A DNA stretch of 64,000 nucleotides from Trichoplusia ni. Its lineage: Eukaryota > Arthropoda > Insecta > Lepidoptera > Noctuidae. This document shows, one piece after another, positions 34,358 to 48,000 of the stretch (its first letter is position 1; each line of letters opens with the position of its first letter). The notes under the pieces are model-generated. The model searched no databases, was not told the DNA's origin, and worked only from the letters and a program-made list of their open reading frames with translations. The position numbers and the translations under genes were made by a program. The stretch is taken from the NCBI RefSeq assembly GCF_003590095.1, contig NC_039483.1:3596001-3660000 (forward strand), written 5' to 3'.

Positions 34358-37300
34358 AAATCAAACAATTATTTAATTAATACAAGTGCTATATCTCTCT
34401 TTTTCTGTTCCATTAATTTAATTAAACGGGAACGTTTAATTCCACGGCTACCTTATACAACTCAACCCTACAATGGAGTACAACCCTAACCCAAAATCCA
34501 GATTTATTCCACAGCAGATCTTCATTAAAACTTCCCATACTTAGAGCGTGGTATTCAGAACAGGCACTATATAAAGGTCCCAAAACAATTTGTCAAGAAA
34601 ATAAACTGGTCCCACGTACGCACCTAGTTCTGTGATTAATTAGATTGAATACAATCAACCGTACTATTTATATGAAGAATTTAATAACACCTCTATTACA
34701 ACGGGATAAGGTTGAGTTTTCTGCGGGGATGGTAAAATGTTTGTGCAGTTGACTGTTCTATTGGTCCCTACTCAGCTCCTTGTTGGCATGGATTTATAGT
34801 GTACTGGTATATAGTTTCAGAGATTTTTTTAAGCCACTGGTATTCAAACTACCTATTAAAATAGTAGTTAAAAATCACAATAGTAGTAATAGCAGAAGTA
34901 TTATTTTCCTGATAACGAACGTTGACAGACTCTTTTTCTGATTATTTTTTGTTTTAAATAAGTGACGTTCTTTATTCGTACAAATGGATTTTATCGTTCA
35001 ATCACAATTATTCGTTTAACAGAGCTGGTTTTAAATAGGAATTCATTTTTTTCATCAATTTACAATTTGGTATCTACAACACTTTTTTAAACACCCGACA
35101 GGACCGTCGCTCTTTTGGCAATGCTAAATATCTTATGATCTATATACTCGTAGCATAAAGTCAAAAATAGTTTATACTTACATATTTAAAGTATTTCTTC
35201 AAATTCACCAATCCTACCATCTTCCCACTGAACTTCTCAAACTCATCTAGATCTAAATTTTTATCTCTATAATAAAAATTAAACCCAAAACGCCGATCAA
35301 TTTCATCGATCTATCTATCCATCGATGGTCACCACGAACGGCTGTACTTGACCAAGCGTGGTTCCCGTCCTCTTTGACCCCAATTGTTTTGAAACTTCTT
35401 TGATTTATATTCGATACCGGATAAGGGTTCTGCTATTATTAGCTACAAATCTTTTGAGGTGCTAAAGGGTATTGAATGTGGATTAGTTTTGATGACGAAA
35501 TTAGCGTCTTAATATTGGTATAGTATGTGTTGCTAATAAGTCAATTTTAAGTTCTTAGGCGATTACTATTTTGTAAATGTATTCGCCATAAGACAACAGC
35601 CTCTTCTTCTTGTCATCAGCCTATTAACAGCCTATTCTGTTCACAGTCGAGTTTATGTATTTAGATATTAATATAAGGAATCCAGGTCTCCTTACAATAT
35701 TTTCCGCCATTTTTTTACAACTCCGGCAGTAATTAATTTAATCCTTGTGTCGCTGGAAGTTTACAAACATTCAAGTCTCAAGCACAAAGACACCCGGTGA
35801 TGTACTGTCTTTTGAAATAGACATCACTTTTAAATTAATTTGGAAGTACTCTCGATATAAACTTCAAAAATAAACTTCGATTACTCATATGAGCAATAAA
35901 GACAAAATCACTTTTCTAATAAAAAAAAATGTCAACATTCCAAAAACACATACATACAACATAGAAAACCAGCGTCCGTAGGTATTGCAAAATACGGAAG
36001 ATGTCGGCAAAGATTTCTGTTTTATATCCTAATAAGACCAATTCCAATAGACCTCCACTGAACCGCAACACCAAAAAAATCTTCCAATACTCTCTAGAAA
36101 ATAGAAATAAAAGAGTCCAAGTTATACTGGTTGGTTAGCCTCCCATATAACTTCTGTTGAGGCCGTAAATTTGGCGTGGATCTATAGAGAAGGCTTTATT
36201 GGTCTCTTTGTGACCCTCAGGATTACAGGTAGGTAATTAGGTCATGAATACAATTTATTGGGTTATTTTTATGGGCAGCGAAATGGAGAGGACCAATTTG
36301 AGTGATATATGGATTTCCAAATAGGTACTCAATGTAAAGTTTTTGCCGTGTCCAGACTTGACAAAAATCTTCTAAAAAGTCGAAATCTATGATTGAAATC
36401 TTCTTGACGATGTTACAAATGAAGAACTGGAAGTATAAACAAATATTTTGTTCTACAGATTGTACTTCTCATAGAGCTAAAGTAACCATCAATTCTGAAA
36501 AAAACAATACTTTTTACTGACAATTTTTTAGATATGACATACGTTCAAAAGAAATGTCAAACACTTTTTCCACTATCACTCAACATTTTCACTTTATTTC
36601 ATTTCATTACGAAAATTTCAAAGATTTATGAATACGGAAACCATAGAACAAACATTATATATTCTAAATATTAAAACAGTAAACATATTACCCATAACCA
36701 ATTTATATCTTAACAACAAAAAGAAAATAAATATGCCGAAAGATAAGATAGAGTGGATACTAGAAAGCTATTCTTTGGAAGCATAAAAGATACTGGCAAC
36801 AAAAGTTGCAATGCCGGCTTCAAATCGATATCTTTTGTGAAGCGAAGAAAAAGGAAAGTTCCCATTAGTTTTATATTTTATGAGGATTTCTTGTTGCCTC
36901 GTCTAAAAAACAACAAACAACCGAGAGAAAATTGATGTAGAGTTAAATTGAGTAGGTTATAGATGGTAAGATACATGAAAATACCAATTTGTGAGAAACT
37001 TGTAATATTTTCTTGTGTTAATCCAAAAACAACGTTATAAACTATTTGTTCACCCAGTTTCATCTTAATCCGTTAAGCGTTTTTTCGTGTAAGAGAAACA
37101 ATTCTACATACATACAAACTTTGGTATTTTAAATTTTAGTAGCATGTTAGAAAATTACGATCAACTTAAGAAATGCCTATGTTCAGCAGTGGCACCACAA
37201 TAGGCTGAGCTGATAGATTGAATATATCATCTCATTCCCTAAAAGAAAAATAGAGTCCAGGTTAAAAACGTTATAACATAAACTAGCATTTATAAAAGAA

Positions 37301-38194
37301 GAACTCATTTTAAGGCAGGAAATTTGAAAATGTTTCCTCTGAAAATGATTTAATTCCATTTAATAAACGAACTGAGATTAATTACTACGTCATAAAAAAA
37401 ACCTTTTAGTATGTAAATTCCTTGTATTGAATCATTATTTATCGATTCTAATCTGAAAGTCAAATGAACATTAGTATTGACCCAAACATGTCAATTTGTA
37501 TGATAAAGGATTGTTTGTAATGTCCATCATTCATTTTTATGACATGAATTTGAATATGAAACAAAAACTGGTCAAGTGCGAGTCAAAAAAAATGCGGTAT
37601 GTAGTAAAAAACAAAGAAGCAGCCATCAAATTGACACATACCAACGATCGCTGAAAGTTTATTTTTAGTATATTTTAGTTTTAGCACCAGCAGGAATACA
37701 TCATGTGTGAAAATATTAACTTTTTAACTGTTATGGTTCATGAGGTACAACCTGGTAACAAACAGACTGACAGTTGAACAGATGGATCAGTTTTTCCCCT
37801 TTGTGTACCGAACTCTAAAGAGCGGTGAATTTTGTATAATCATTGGTCATTATTTTCAATGATGCCCTATTGCCTTAATTTTTTAGCTTAATACCAATGC
37901 TTAATACTTAAAGTGGTTTAATACCACTTCTTAAAATTAATGTGGAAAAGAGACGTAGTATAGTTTTCAGAACTACAATGAATAATGCGCTTTTAAATTG
38001 GTTATAGCCTCTCTTATAGAGATAGTAAATAGATATAGATAATTGATAGCCTAATTGATAGCCTTGATATCTAACTATGAATTTTAAAAACTGGCCTGTG
38101 TAGTACAGATATAAGTAGATAGTAATTGACTTTTCAAAAGAATTAATCACTAATCAAATAAAAAAAACGACTTCCACACTAAAATATCTTTTCG
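34358..38194. other. Gene-free intergenic DNA
   Basis: No gene is recognised. It holds small repeat remnants at 35750-35800 (family B SINE end), 37168-37215 and 37680-37810 (-). A 60-codon lysine-rich open frame at 36753-36935 has no recognisable similarity. Confidence 0.5.
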
Positions 38195-38338
38195 TCGCGG
38201 GGTTTTTCACAAACATTCAAGTCACATGCACAAAGACACCTAGACTCAGAATAAGCATTCGTGGATCAGGCAAAAACTTGTCCTTCGCGGGTATCGAACC
38301 AGCGAAATGTCGCATACAGTGGGTTTGGCGTGGTGTCC
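38195..38338 (-). repeat. tRNA-headed SINE (family B), best copy
   Basis: On the minus strand a B-box-like GCTGGTTCGATACCC is followed by TTCTGAGTCTAGGTGTCTTT, GTGCATGTGACTTGAATG and a TTTGTGAAA end. The A-box side is less clear. Confidence 0.7.
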
Positions 38339-39411
38339 TTTACTTCTTTCAAATCGCTTAATTACTGCTAGAAACAAGCTATTTTATGATAAATACAAGG
38401 GTATTTATTGTTTGTATGTTTATTTAATATCAATCATAATCTTCAGATAAGGGGACGTTATAAATATTGCTTTTATAGATAAAAATCTATAAATCTTCAT
38501 CGAGTTTGTAGATACGTTGTGCAATTTTGATAAAATGTTATTTATTTAAAAGGTACTAGATTGCAATGCAGCTTACTCTTAAATAAATTTCAAGAAAATG
38601 TACTTAGCTAGATTAAATTGAAATCTTTCGATACGCTAAAATAATATGTAATAATAATATTTCAATAAATCTTATTTCTCTATTGATTTTTCTAAAATAC
38701 TCGCAAAAGTCCATATACCTACAAAGCAGGCAACACAAATATAAAAAAGTGATATAACAAAAATATTATTAATGCAAAAGTATATTGTGTGTATGTGTCT
38801 GTTACCTGTTTAGGCCTAAACGGGTGGACCGATTTCGGTGAAACTTGGTTGCAATTAGCTGGCACCTTTGATTAACACAAATGTAATCTACTTTTACACG
38901 TCTTTAATAGAGTAAAGTAGTTACAAGACATTCTAAGCAGTTTAACCAGTGTTTGAAGAACTGTAAAACTGTTACTGTGATAAATCTTTTTTATTCTTTT
39001 TGTCACGAAATTCAGATTGAATGTTTCTCAAACTATAGAATGAAAATTCACGTACCCACCCAGTTGTTCGCTTGTTGTATTTCAAACTGAAATTGCTAAA
39101 TTCTAAAACAAATATTCGAAACAAAAATATTGAAGCAAAACAATCAGTCAACAGTGCAAACGTTTGTTCAGGGAATAGTTTCCGAAAAACTAATTTTTTT
39201 TATAAAAAAGCTGCTGAAAAATACGGCAACAGAAATTGGAAACGTCATGGCACATGCACGTGCTAACCTAAGTTTGAAGAAATTAATAATAGGGTATTTG
39301 ACTAAATAAAATAGATAATAGAAATCCAATAATTCGATTCGTTTATAATAGATGTCCGTCAGACAGATTACCAAAAAATATTGAATGCGTATTTTTCATT
39401 TTATCACACCA

Positions 39412-39640
39412 CTAGCTGTTGCCTGCGACTTCGTCCGCGTGGTTAGAAGATACATATAAGTTATGATTTATATCTACCCTGTTTTTCCACATTTTCCATG
39501 GTATCTTCGCTTTATAGCCTAAAACCTTCCTCGATGAATGATCTATTGAACTCAAATATATTTTTTCAATTTGTACCAGTAGTTCCTGAGATTAGCGCGT
39601 TCAAACAAACAAACTCTTCAGCTTTATATATTAGTATGGA
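39412..39640 (-). mobile_element. Helitron-like non-autonomous element
   Basis: On the plus strand it runs from CTAGCTGTTGCCTGCGAC to TTTATATATTAGTATGGA, between A and T. It belongs to the common family. Confidence 0.75.
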
Positions 39641-40161
39641 TTAAAATGTAACAAAGATTAAAATCATTTAAGTTGATGAAAAGTATGGTAGTGGGGGCTG
39701 GTAACACCTCTTGCTAGTGAAAGTGTTACTGGTAAATGACGTCACCCGAGATTTTAAATCCCCGTGTTACCTTCATTATTTCATCACGAGATAAATGAAG
39801 ACATACGTTACAACACTTTTGCCAATCTTTCTGACACTTAACGTTGAAATGCCGAATCATATTTTTTTTATCAGAATCCTTTGTTTCACTATAATAATAT
39901 TTTAAGTTAATGACATGGTATTTTAACAAATGAATGCTTCTAGTATTGGGTTTTAGTTTTCAGACACACTTTATATTTAAATGAAAGACTATAATAACTA
40001 AATATACAGTTCTGTTCCAGCTATTAATGTCGTCTGCTAGCCATATATTACGAGCCTTAAAGTAAACGTTTAGATTTAGAGGCTTTATTACTTTTGTTTT
40101 TAACTCTTTATGTTTTGTGACTTCGCCTGTATTTATTTTTGACAGAGATTTATAGTACTTA

Positions 40162-40299
40162 GGGCCGATTTTTCAATCACAAGATAACTTTTATTCGACG
40201 AATATGTTTGACGTTTTGACAGCTTTTGTATAGGAAATATGTCAAACAGCCATATTTATTCCTTAGATAAAAGTTATCTGACGATTGAGAAATCGGGCC
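40162..40299. mobile_element. PIF/Harbinger-like MITE, 138 bases
   Basis: Inverted ends GGGCCGATTTTTCAATC and GGCCCGATTTCTCAATC (minus strand) extend about 43 bases with mismatches. TTA is duplicated on both sides (40159-40161 and 40300-40302), the 3-base duplication used by Harbinger elements. The centre is also self-complementary (TGTTTGAC and GTCAAACA). Confidence 0.75.
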
Positions 40300-40302
40300 T
40301 TA

Positions 40303-42029
40303 ATTTATAAATTGCAAGCGTCCTGTTACTTATATATGACGGCGCGCGGATTAATTCAGAATACTTTCTTTAGTTAGACGGTTTTAATTGATTGTGGAAA
40401 TGTTAGAAATGTGTATTAAGCTAGTCCATAACTATTATTATAATGTGTAAGTGGTAAATTTAAAAAGGGAGCGGGTTACCCCGAATAGAGTAGTAGGTGG
40501 CGCTAGGTGCGACGACGTTTGTTTTGCTTGTCAAGACAGTTGTCATAACAATAGCGAGCACGTACTAATCTATTGGCTCCAAATAATATTCCATCTCAAC
40601 CGTCCTATTGTATTTTACTCCATAATGTTATAAGTTCACATTATACAATCTACAAGATAACATTGACGCTTTTATTTTGAACATCCCGTCGCTCATACGC
40701 CCAAGGTGGAGGCCAACCTAGACTGTTCGGAAAATGTTCCTGACGCTACCACATATACATAAATATTATAACCGAAGCGGGTGAAGACACTGGCTCCTGT
40801 AACACAGGTTTTAAGCACAGGCGTCACGGTTACATTTATGCTGTATTTTTATGTAAATAAAAAAAAAAAATTAATTTAACTTTGTCAGATATTTTCATGG
40901 AAATTTAGTCTACACTCACAAAAATCATTCATTTCTAGTGAGATCGTCAAGTGCGTAAGTGCGCAAGACCCGTATCACTGCAACGATTTTCGTTACTTTT
41001 CATTACGAAACCCTTTAAATAAAAACGGTTCACTAGGACCTGATTGATTAATCCTGCAACGTAATTAATTCTACCTCTTAATAATATGTATTTTCGAAGT
41101 TTATTAATGACCTGCTTTCGATCGCGTATGTATTAGCATTTAATTCATTGTTATGCCTACATATCAGTTTATAAAACATAAATGGAGTGAATTTAATTAA
41201 TCACATTAAATATTACATTTTGCTTAGATATGACCAGAAAGTACCTATTAGGTATAATAATTATTGTGTAGTAAAAAAATGGAGTCAAACTCCCAATGAC
41301 TTTACCGAGTGCGAATGGAAAGATCATTAAAATTGTAATTTAATATTTTTTAAATTCGTATTTGTTATGAAATGAAGTACGATTTAATGTTCTTTAAAAA
41401 ACTGTTATTATTTTTATTTTTGACATAACTATGGTTGTTTCTAGGGTTAGTAATTTTTTTATACCTGAAATATTTCTGTTCATGAAAAGAATTATGGTAC
41501 CTGGATGTAGACGTCTCAGTGCAGGCCTTCCTTCCACTGTATGTGGAAGTCTCAGAATAATAATAAAAAACCATCCAAGTCCAATTTACTTGCGGTACTG
41601 AGGTTTGATACAAGATTTTGATTTTCTTTAATAAAAAAACATTTCGATTAGGTGATTAAATAAATATATGACTATGGCTTTGTTATAATGTTTGTTGAAT
41701 AAATAAAAATCGATTTTACAAGAGTTCCCTTTTGCCCTTTGGATACAGAATCTAAAAAGTACATATTATAACTATTATAACTTTAAAAAAAGATCCATCG
41801 ATTCTTTGCCTTCATTAAGAACCTACATCTTGCATATAAACTCGTATTTGAAACACAAAATCACCACGACTTAATAAACGACTAAACCCAAGATAATGTA
41901 ATAACAGCTAAAAATCGCGGAGACACACTCTTCCCTCGTAAAACCGGTAAGAAGAAAAGCTTATGTAACGAAGCCTTAATTAATTTAACAAGCGTTAATA
42001 AAGATTCAACGTTCAAAAGCAAAGTTTAA
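40303..42029. other. Gene-free intergenic DNA
   Basis: No gene is recognised on either strand. Apart from an A-rich run at 40858-40870, I see no repeat that I can place. Confidence 0.5.
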
Positions 42030-42416
42030 TCTATTACACTAATATATAAAGCTGAAGAGTTTGTTTGTTTGAACGAGCTAATCTCAGGCACTACTGGAGC
42101 AAATTGAAAATTTCTTGTTGTGTTCAATAGACCATTCATCGAGGAAGGTTTTAGGCTATAAAATCACGCTGCAACTAATAGGAGCGAAGATACAATGGAA
42201 AATGTGGAAAAAGCGGGGCAAATTATTCATTATTCGAGGGCTTCCGTTGCATGCGCTGCGAAAACGGTTCAAGATAGCTAAAAACATGTATAAAAGAATT
42301 ACAAAAAAAATCCTACAAATACGAACAAGAATTGGGACTCTAAAAACTTAACCGATTAAAAAAAGTCTTAACTTATATCTTATAACCACCCGGACGAAGT
42401 CGCGGGCAACAGCTAG
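42030..42416 (+). mobile_element. Helitron-like element, long internal variant
   Basis: It begins TCTATTACACTAATATATAA and ends GCGGGCAACAGCTAG, between A and T. It carries roughly 100 bases more than sister copies, between GGCTTCCGTTG and CTTAACTTATATC. Confidence 0.75.
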
Positions 42417-42654
42417 TATAGTGTTAAAACTAGGTACTCGCTTCACACAAATTTTGATGTTGATAGTTATTTAAGCAGCTTAACTGAACCCCGTAGTTTA
42501 AAACTTCCTTTAACTTTTGTATTATTAGAACTATTTAAGCTTTGTCATTAGCACTGTGTTCATTGGTCCATCTAATAAGGTTAGTGATAAGTTTCGATTG
42601 TCAAACTCCAGTTAGTTTCCTATTTAAAGTCTAATTATAAAATTTCGCAATACT

Positions 42655-43095
42655 CAGATAACGCCATCTAGTCTCAAAATATCGAAAGTGTATTTTATGA
42701 GTAATTGACAACTCATAAGCATACTAACAAATGCCTAAATATATACCTAAATTTAATACAATAGGCATCCAACAGATGTCCCACTGCTGGGCACAGACCC
42801 TTTCTTGTAAATTTAAGATTTGACCATTGATCACCATGCTGGGTTGGTGTTTGTAGATTCCAATATTTGGAATCAAAATGTTCCCATGATGTTTTCCTTC
42901 ACCATTTGTGAGTGGTGTCATAGGATAATTAATAAAGAACTATGTAACTTTGAAAAAAGTCACTTTGTTACTTTGCCTGCGTTGGAATTGAACTTGCACC
43001 TCGTGCATATATATTAAACTCAAACGCAGAACAAATGATCGAAATCACGACCTCCACGATAGCAGTTAGGGCCACTTATCACTCGACCAAAGACC
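42655..43095 (-). repeat. tRNA-SINE (family A) interrupted by another repeat
   Basis: The SINE tail (AACGCCATCTAGTCTCAAAA) is at the left and its decayed head (ATGATCGAAATCACGACC) at the right. Between about 42750 and 43012 lies a different repeat with GTCCCACTGCTGGGCACAGA and ATGATGTTTTCCTTCACC, a known lepidopteran pattern. Confidence 0.65.
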
Positions 43096-43099
43096 TGCC

Positions 43100-45064
43100 A
43101 TTGGTTAAGGTTATTTGAATTCCATTAAAATAGTGAAAGCCTTGAAAGTGTGTACGCAACGTATTTCGAGCTTTCTTCTTCGTAAGTCTTGATTTGAATC
43201 AATTTCAATTAATTACATTCTTTTTTTCATCTAATTTAGGGTCAAGTTTTCCTTTCACTACTTTCAGCAGAATATTGTTTTGTACATCGAACGACTTTTA
43301 TAATTTGTCTAGTTTATACAGTATCCAATAGTAAGATTGTTCGTCAGAATTGTCTTAATGACGATATTTATTCGTGATAATATTATCTTTACTAAGATTG
43401 TTACGTCACTCTGCAATCATCGATATTCCGCCTTTACAATCAATATTTCATAATATCATCATTAAAAATTGCAACGGTGACATCAGTATTCCCAGTTTTT
43501 TTCCTACGAACGCTTTTTATAAAAGTCATATTTGCTGCCTACCTCCCAATCTGTTATGAACTGTATGCCTTTAAATGAAGGTTGATATTGGTCTGCAGCT
43601 ATATTTGAACAAACAAGTCAATGTGTTTGCGACATTATTGATATTTAGGTCAAACGCTACGATGTGTTCTAAAGTGTTCCGTATACAGACACATTGCTAT
43701 TTTAAGGAGATGTTTCGTTCTTCACAATCATTAATAACACATTATTTTGTATTTTCTATGCAGTTCCTCTTGCATTGCCATACTTCGCAATTTCGAGTGA
43801 ATAATTCGCGAGCTTAATGCTTTCTATACGAATACTATTGTCTATATTTTCAAGGTTTTTTCAAACGCTGTTAAGGATATGGCGTTGTATATTTGATTTC
43901 ACAATTTGTACAACTTTATCAGTCCATATTACATACAATTTTGCTGTAAACTACAGTACAGTTCCTACCCCACTTGCGTCATTAAAATGCCATTATTTAC
44001 TCATATAGTCAAACGCATGCAGCAACATTTGTATTTGAAAATACATTTTTGTATTTCATAAGAGACATTTCGTTAATTCTCTAACTAGCAAACGTTTCAT
44101 CCGTTGTTGGTTATAGAAAATCGTCAATAGGAAATGATGGAAAGAAATATCGGTTACAGTTCTTAGTTATCTCATAAGCTGATTCTTATAATGTTTTGTC
44201 AACTAATGATTCAGTGTGTTTACAAACAATAAAAAGGAAATACTGTAACAGCTCGATCTAATACTTCTTTGTTTGATTGTTTACATAACAGCATTGTCTT
44301 AGCTTTCTTTGTCTCTTACTCACCTTCAATATGTTCTAATGTAGGTAACATTAGTATCTCTATGATTAGCTTCTACATTTAGTCTACCTATACATTTAGA
44401 AGGAACAACATGTCTACATTGTAAGAGTTTCAAATTCGTGCATCGAGTCTGAAATGTGAAGATTAGATCATATAAAGTAATATTGCGTTTGGTTTCTTAG
44501 TGTCAGGTTTAATACGTAATGTAAGATCGAGTTATGTCTAAACGATGTAATTTATTAGATTAATTGATTTAAAAAAATACTTCCCAGTGTTTAAATATTA
44601 AACTTACGAAAAACTCTCAGGCTTTAAAACTGTGATGTTTGAAACAATCTTCTCCTTAAACATTATTAAGTGTGGCAAAGACATCACCATTTATGACATT
44701 GAACTAATAATTAGAAGGCATTCGCAACTAGAATAAACGACCGCTCGGAAACAAACGGTCGTTTCTAGGAAGACGTTAAAAAGCTTTTGATACCCATCAT
44801 TGTCGTTTTTGTGAATAAAATGTTATATTTTTGTAATATTTGTGATGTACCGTAAAATGATTAAAGAACTGGACGTTTAATTAACTAAAATAATCTTATA
44901 AGTACAAACAAAAATTCAAGTGAATTAAAATTTTCAAAGATTTTTCTTGGTGTTCTTTGAGGCAGTGTCTTAAGCCCAATACAATTTAAGTACTTTTGTG
45001 GTTGTTCCCGGTAAATCAAAACCTATTCTAAAAGAACTAAGGTATAAAATCATAAAACGACAAA
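43100..45064. other. Upstream region of Loxl2, no gene recognised
   Basis: Three successive open frames (43374-43559, 43575-43817, 43817-44008, +) cover about 630 bases, but I recognise no protein family. The Loxl2 promoter and any 5' untranslated exon should lie here or further left. No convincing TATA box or initiator can be placed. Confidence 0.4.
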
Positions 45065-48000
45065 ATGGTGCAAGTTAAGCGTATAGTAAACTCAATAGTG
45101 TTAGTGTTTTTGTTAATACGGACAGTTGTAGTGTTTTCTAGAGATTTGAGTGAAAAGGACAGAAATTCAAGAGCTAAGTACATACAAAAATTAATAAATA
45201 AACAGAAGAAATATGAAGGACGGATTAAATTGTCTGGAGGACCAAATAGATATGAAGGTATGTATTTTATTTATAGAAAACACGCAAGTTGCAAACCATT
45301 TTATTGTATATGAAGAATACATTGAAAATAATTTATGGCATTCTGAAAAAATATCGTATAAAGACTTTGTTAATCTAAAAATGCTTTTGAAATATTAAAA
45401 GCTTCATATAAAGTTACATATTAGAATGTGTGCTTTTCAATAATTATGATTTTTATATAAGTAGTCGTTTTCGTAACGATGATTCACATTTATATTGTAT
45501 ATGCAGTTAATACTAACTTTTCTTTACTATTTATCAAGTACAAAGTCTTGAGTATATTTTTACGAATTTTCAGGAAATGTATACATTTACCATGCCGGAC
45601 GGTGGGGTGCTGTGTGCGATGATTCCTGGGACAATCAGGCGGCTACAGTCGTTTGTAAAAAGTATAATAAAACTGGAATTGCTACAGTTGGCTCGAAATA
45701 CGGCAACGCTACTGGTATGTATACAGTTTATTTGTAAATATATGAAGAAAAAATCATTAAAGTTTCTATTGAAAAAAAAACTTAAGAAAAGCTAACCAAA
45801 TTCTCAGCAAAAAAACATCATTCCATTCCAACGTCATTTTGTGGATGCCATCTTAGACCGGTTTTCTTTAATTTTAACTAGGTAAACCTGCGTAAATAAC
45901 ATTAAAAAAAAATATCAAAAATTCAATTGTTCAATATTTCAAGACACAGACTTGTCTAATTTTAAAGTCTCTATCGCTTATGAATCAGGAGTTAATTAAC
46001 AAACAATAAATAAACTCTCAAATTAAGCAGTCATATAAACAATTACATAAATAGAATAAATGAAAAAATCAAGCAATTAAGTATTTTCATTAACGGGTTT
46101 AATACTAAGTTAGGTTTAAAAGAACTAATTGCTGTTAGGCGCTCACAATAATAATCCTAGGATTGTAAAAGAAAACCTTTTTGTACAGTCAACCACAAAG
46201 GTCGGTTAACACAAACCGATTTACAAAGTGCCAGTATTGTTAAATGACACGTAGCAAGTGGTCTTTAGTATATTTATAGTTTTTAACTTAAACATACGAA
46301 ATGAGAATAGTGGCTAAGCTAAAACTGCACAAGTTGATTGATCACAAATAAGGCCATTCTTGATATATCCTTGTATGGGTGATCTATGTCATACCGAGTT
46401 CCTTCGTGTTTCGGAAAGTACATTAAATTGGGGGGCTCGGCAATTTATACATCTTTAGTCTGATAACCAGACTTACAAAAGAGGTATCGTGTTGCCCAGG
46501 AAACTAAGTTGAGGAGTTCAGATAGGCAGACGCTTCTTGTAAAACTCTGGTACTTAGCTGCAACCGGTTCGACTGAAAGCCGAATAGAGCTGTTATTCCA
46601 CGACAGCAAAATATTGAATATTTAATTGTGTACACTTGTTTCAAAATTTGATTGCACTAAACAACTTTTGTTGCTGACCGTACAAAAACTGTTAATCTTA
46701 ATTGAAAATCGAAACTAAAAGCTTTGGCGGGAAAAGAGGTTTCGACCACAGACTGTTTCGAGGTTTTGTTTTTCATCGGATTTGCTTTATTCGAGTTTAC
46801 ATTGTAAGCGTTTTAGACCAGTGTTAGAATTAGAAACTGTGTTTTTACCCTTGACGCAAAAACGACGAGTTTTTTCGTCAGTGTGATATTGGCTATGTTT
46901 TTGTGGGTTTGTCTATGGCATCGTTGGTTTTAAACCAAGAAACTGATTTCAATGTGGGATTTAAATATATTGCTTGACAAAGGTTTTCGATGTTTTATTA
47001 AAATCGATTCAGTCATTGTATGGGATGTGTACACTGTACCTGGAATGTGTGTCATGTGTACACAAAGTATGGGTTTGAAAATTGAAATTGCTATTCAATC
47101 ATTTTCATTTATACCAAAACCGATTATCAAGTGTCCCGAGTGCGTCTCAAAACGTTAAATTGAATCAAAATCGGTTTATAAGATGTAGCAGATGAGAAAA
47201 AATACTCGAATATCGGACAGAGTATTTCTCACCAAGATCCTCATCATCCTCTTTGGCTTCGGAAATTGCTATTTTATTTGAAGTTTTTTTCATTGTTAAT
47301 TTATCATTCAATTGTCACTTTCGCTGTAATTGGAACACAGTCTTTTTAAATGGTTTTTAAACAAGCATTAATAGCGTGACGGGTGCGAAACGAAAACAAT
47401 ATCCCGATGTTACTGAGGACAAAAAATCTGCAATTTTTAACAAGTATGAGAATTTTCTTATGGTATTTCTAGAAAAGTTTTGGCTAGACGACGTTATATG
47501 CCAAGGCGATGAGTCATCCTTATCAAGATGTGCATTCAAGAGGTGGGGAGCATCTGATTGTAAGAAAGACGAGGCGGCTGGAGTCAAATGTCTTAATGGA
47601 ACTAATTCATCAAATCTAATGAGAAGAAAAACTAGGGGAAAGAAACTTCATGAAGTTTTAGACATTCGGAATGCTAGCATGAGACTTGTTGGTGGAAGGG
47701 ATTTTAGAGAAGGACGGGTAGAGGTGAGAACCAATTATACTTAATTAGCATTTGTTGTATATTCTTCGTTATAAAAATTTAATCCTTGTGTCTTGATGCC
47801 TTTAATTTAACATCAATTCACATGCACAAAGACACCCAGACGCAGGACAAGCATGTGTGTGCCAAAAATGCTTGTCCTACGTTTGGATCAAACCCGCGAC
47901 ACGTCGCGCTCTGAGGGTTGGGAGCGGTGACTTGATTGATGTTTAAAGGAAGTTTAATGTTGAATTTGATCATAGCATCATCTTTTGTATGCTCTTCGCC

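Noticed and set aside
43480..44010. Odorant receptor on the minus strand
   Set aside because: I tried reading this AT-rich region as a chemoreceptor, but stops interrupt every frame and no C-terminal receptor motif appears.
45041..45050. TATA box for Loxl2 (TATAAAATC)
   Set aside because: It lies only about 20 bases before the start codon, leaving no room for a normal promoter-to-leader distance.
47376..47472. Open frame extending upstream of Loxl2 exon 3
   Set aside because: The frame happens to stay open into the intron, but the SRCR sequence joins correctly only from the splice acceptor before 47473.
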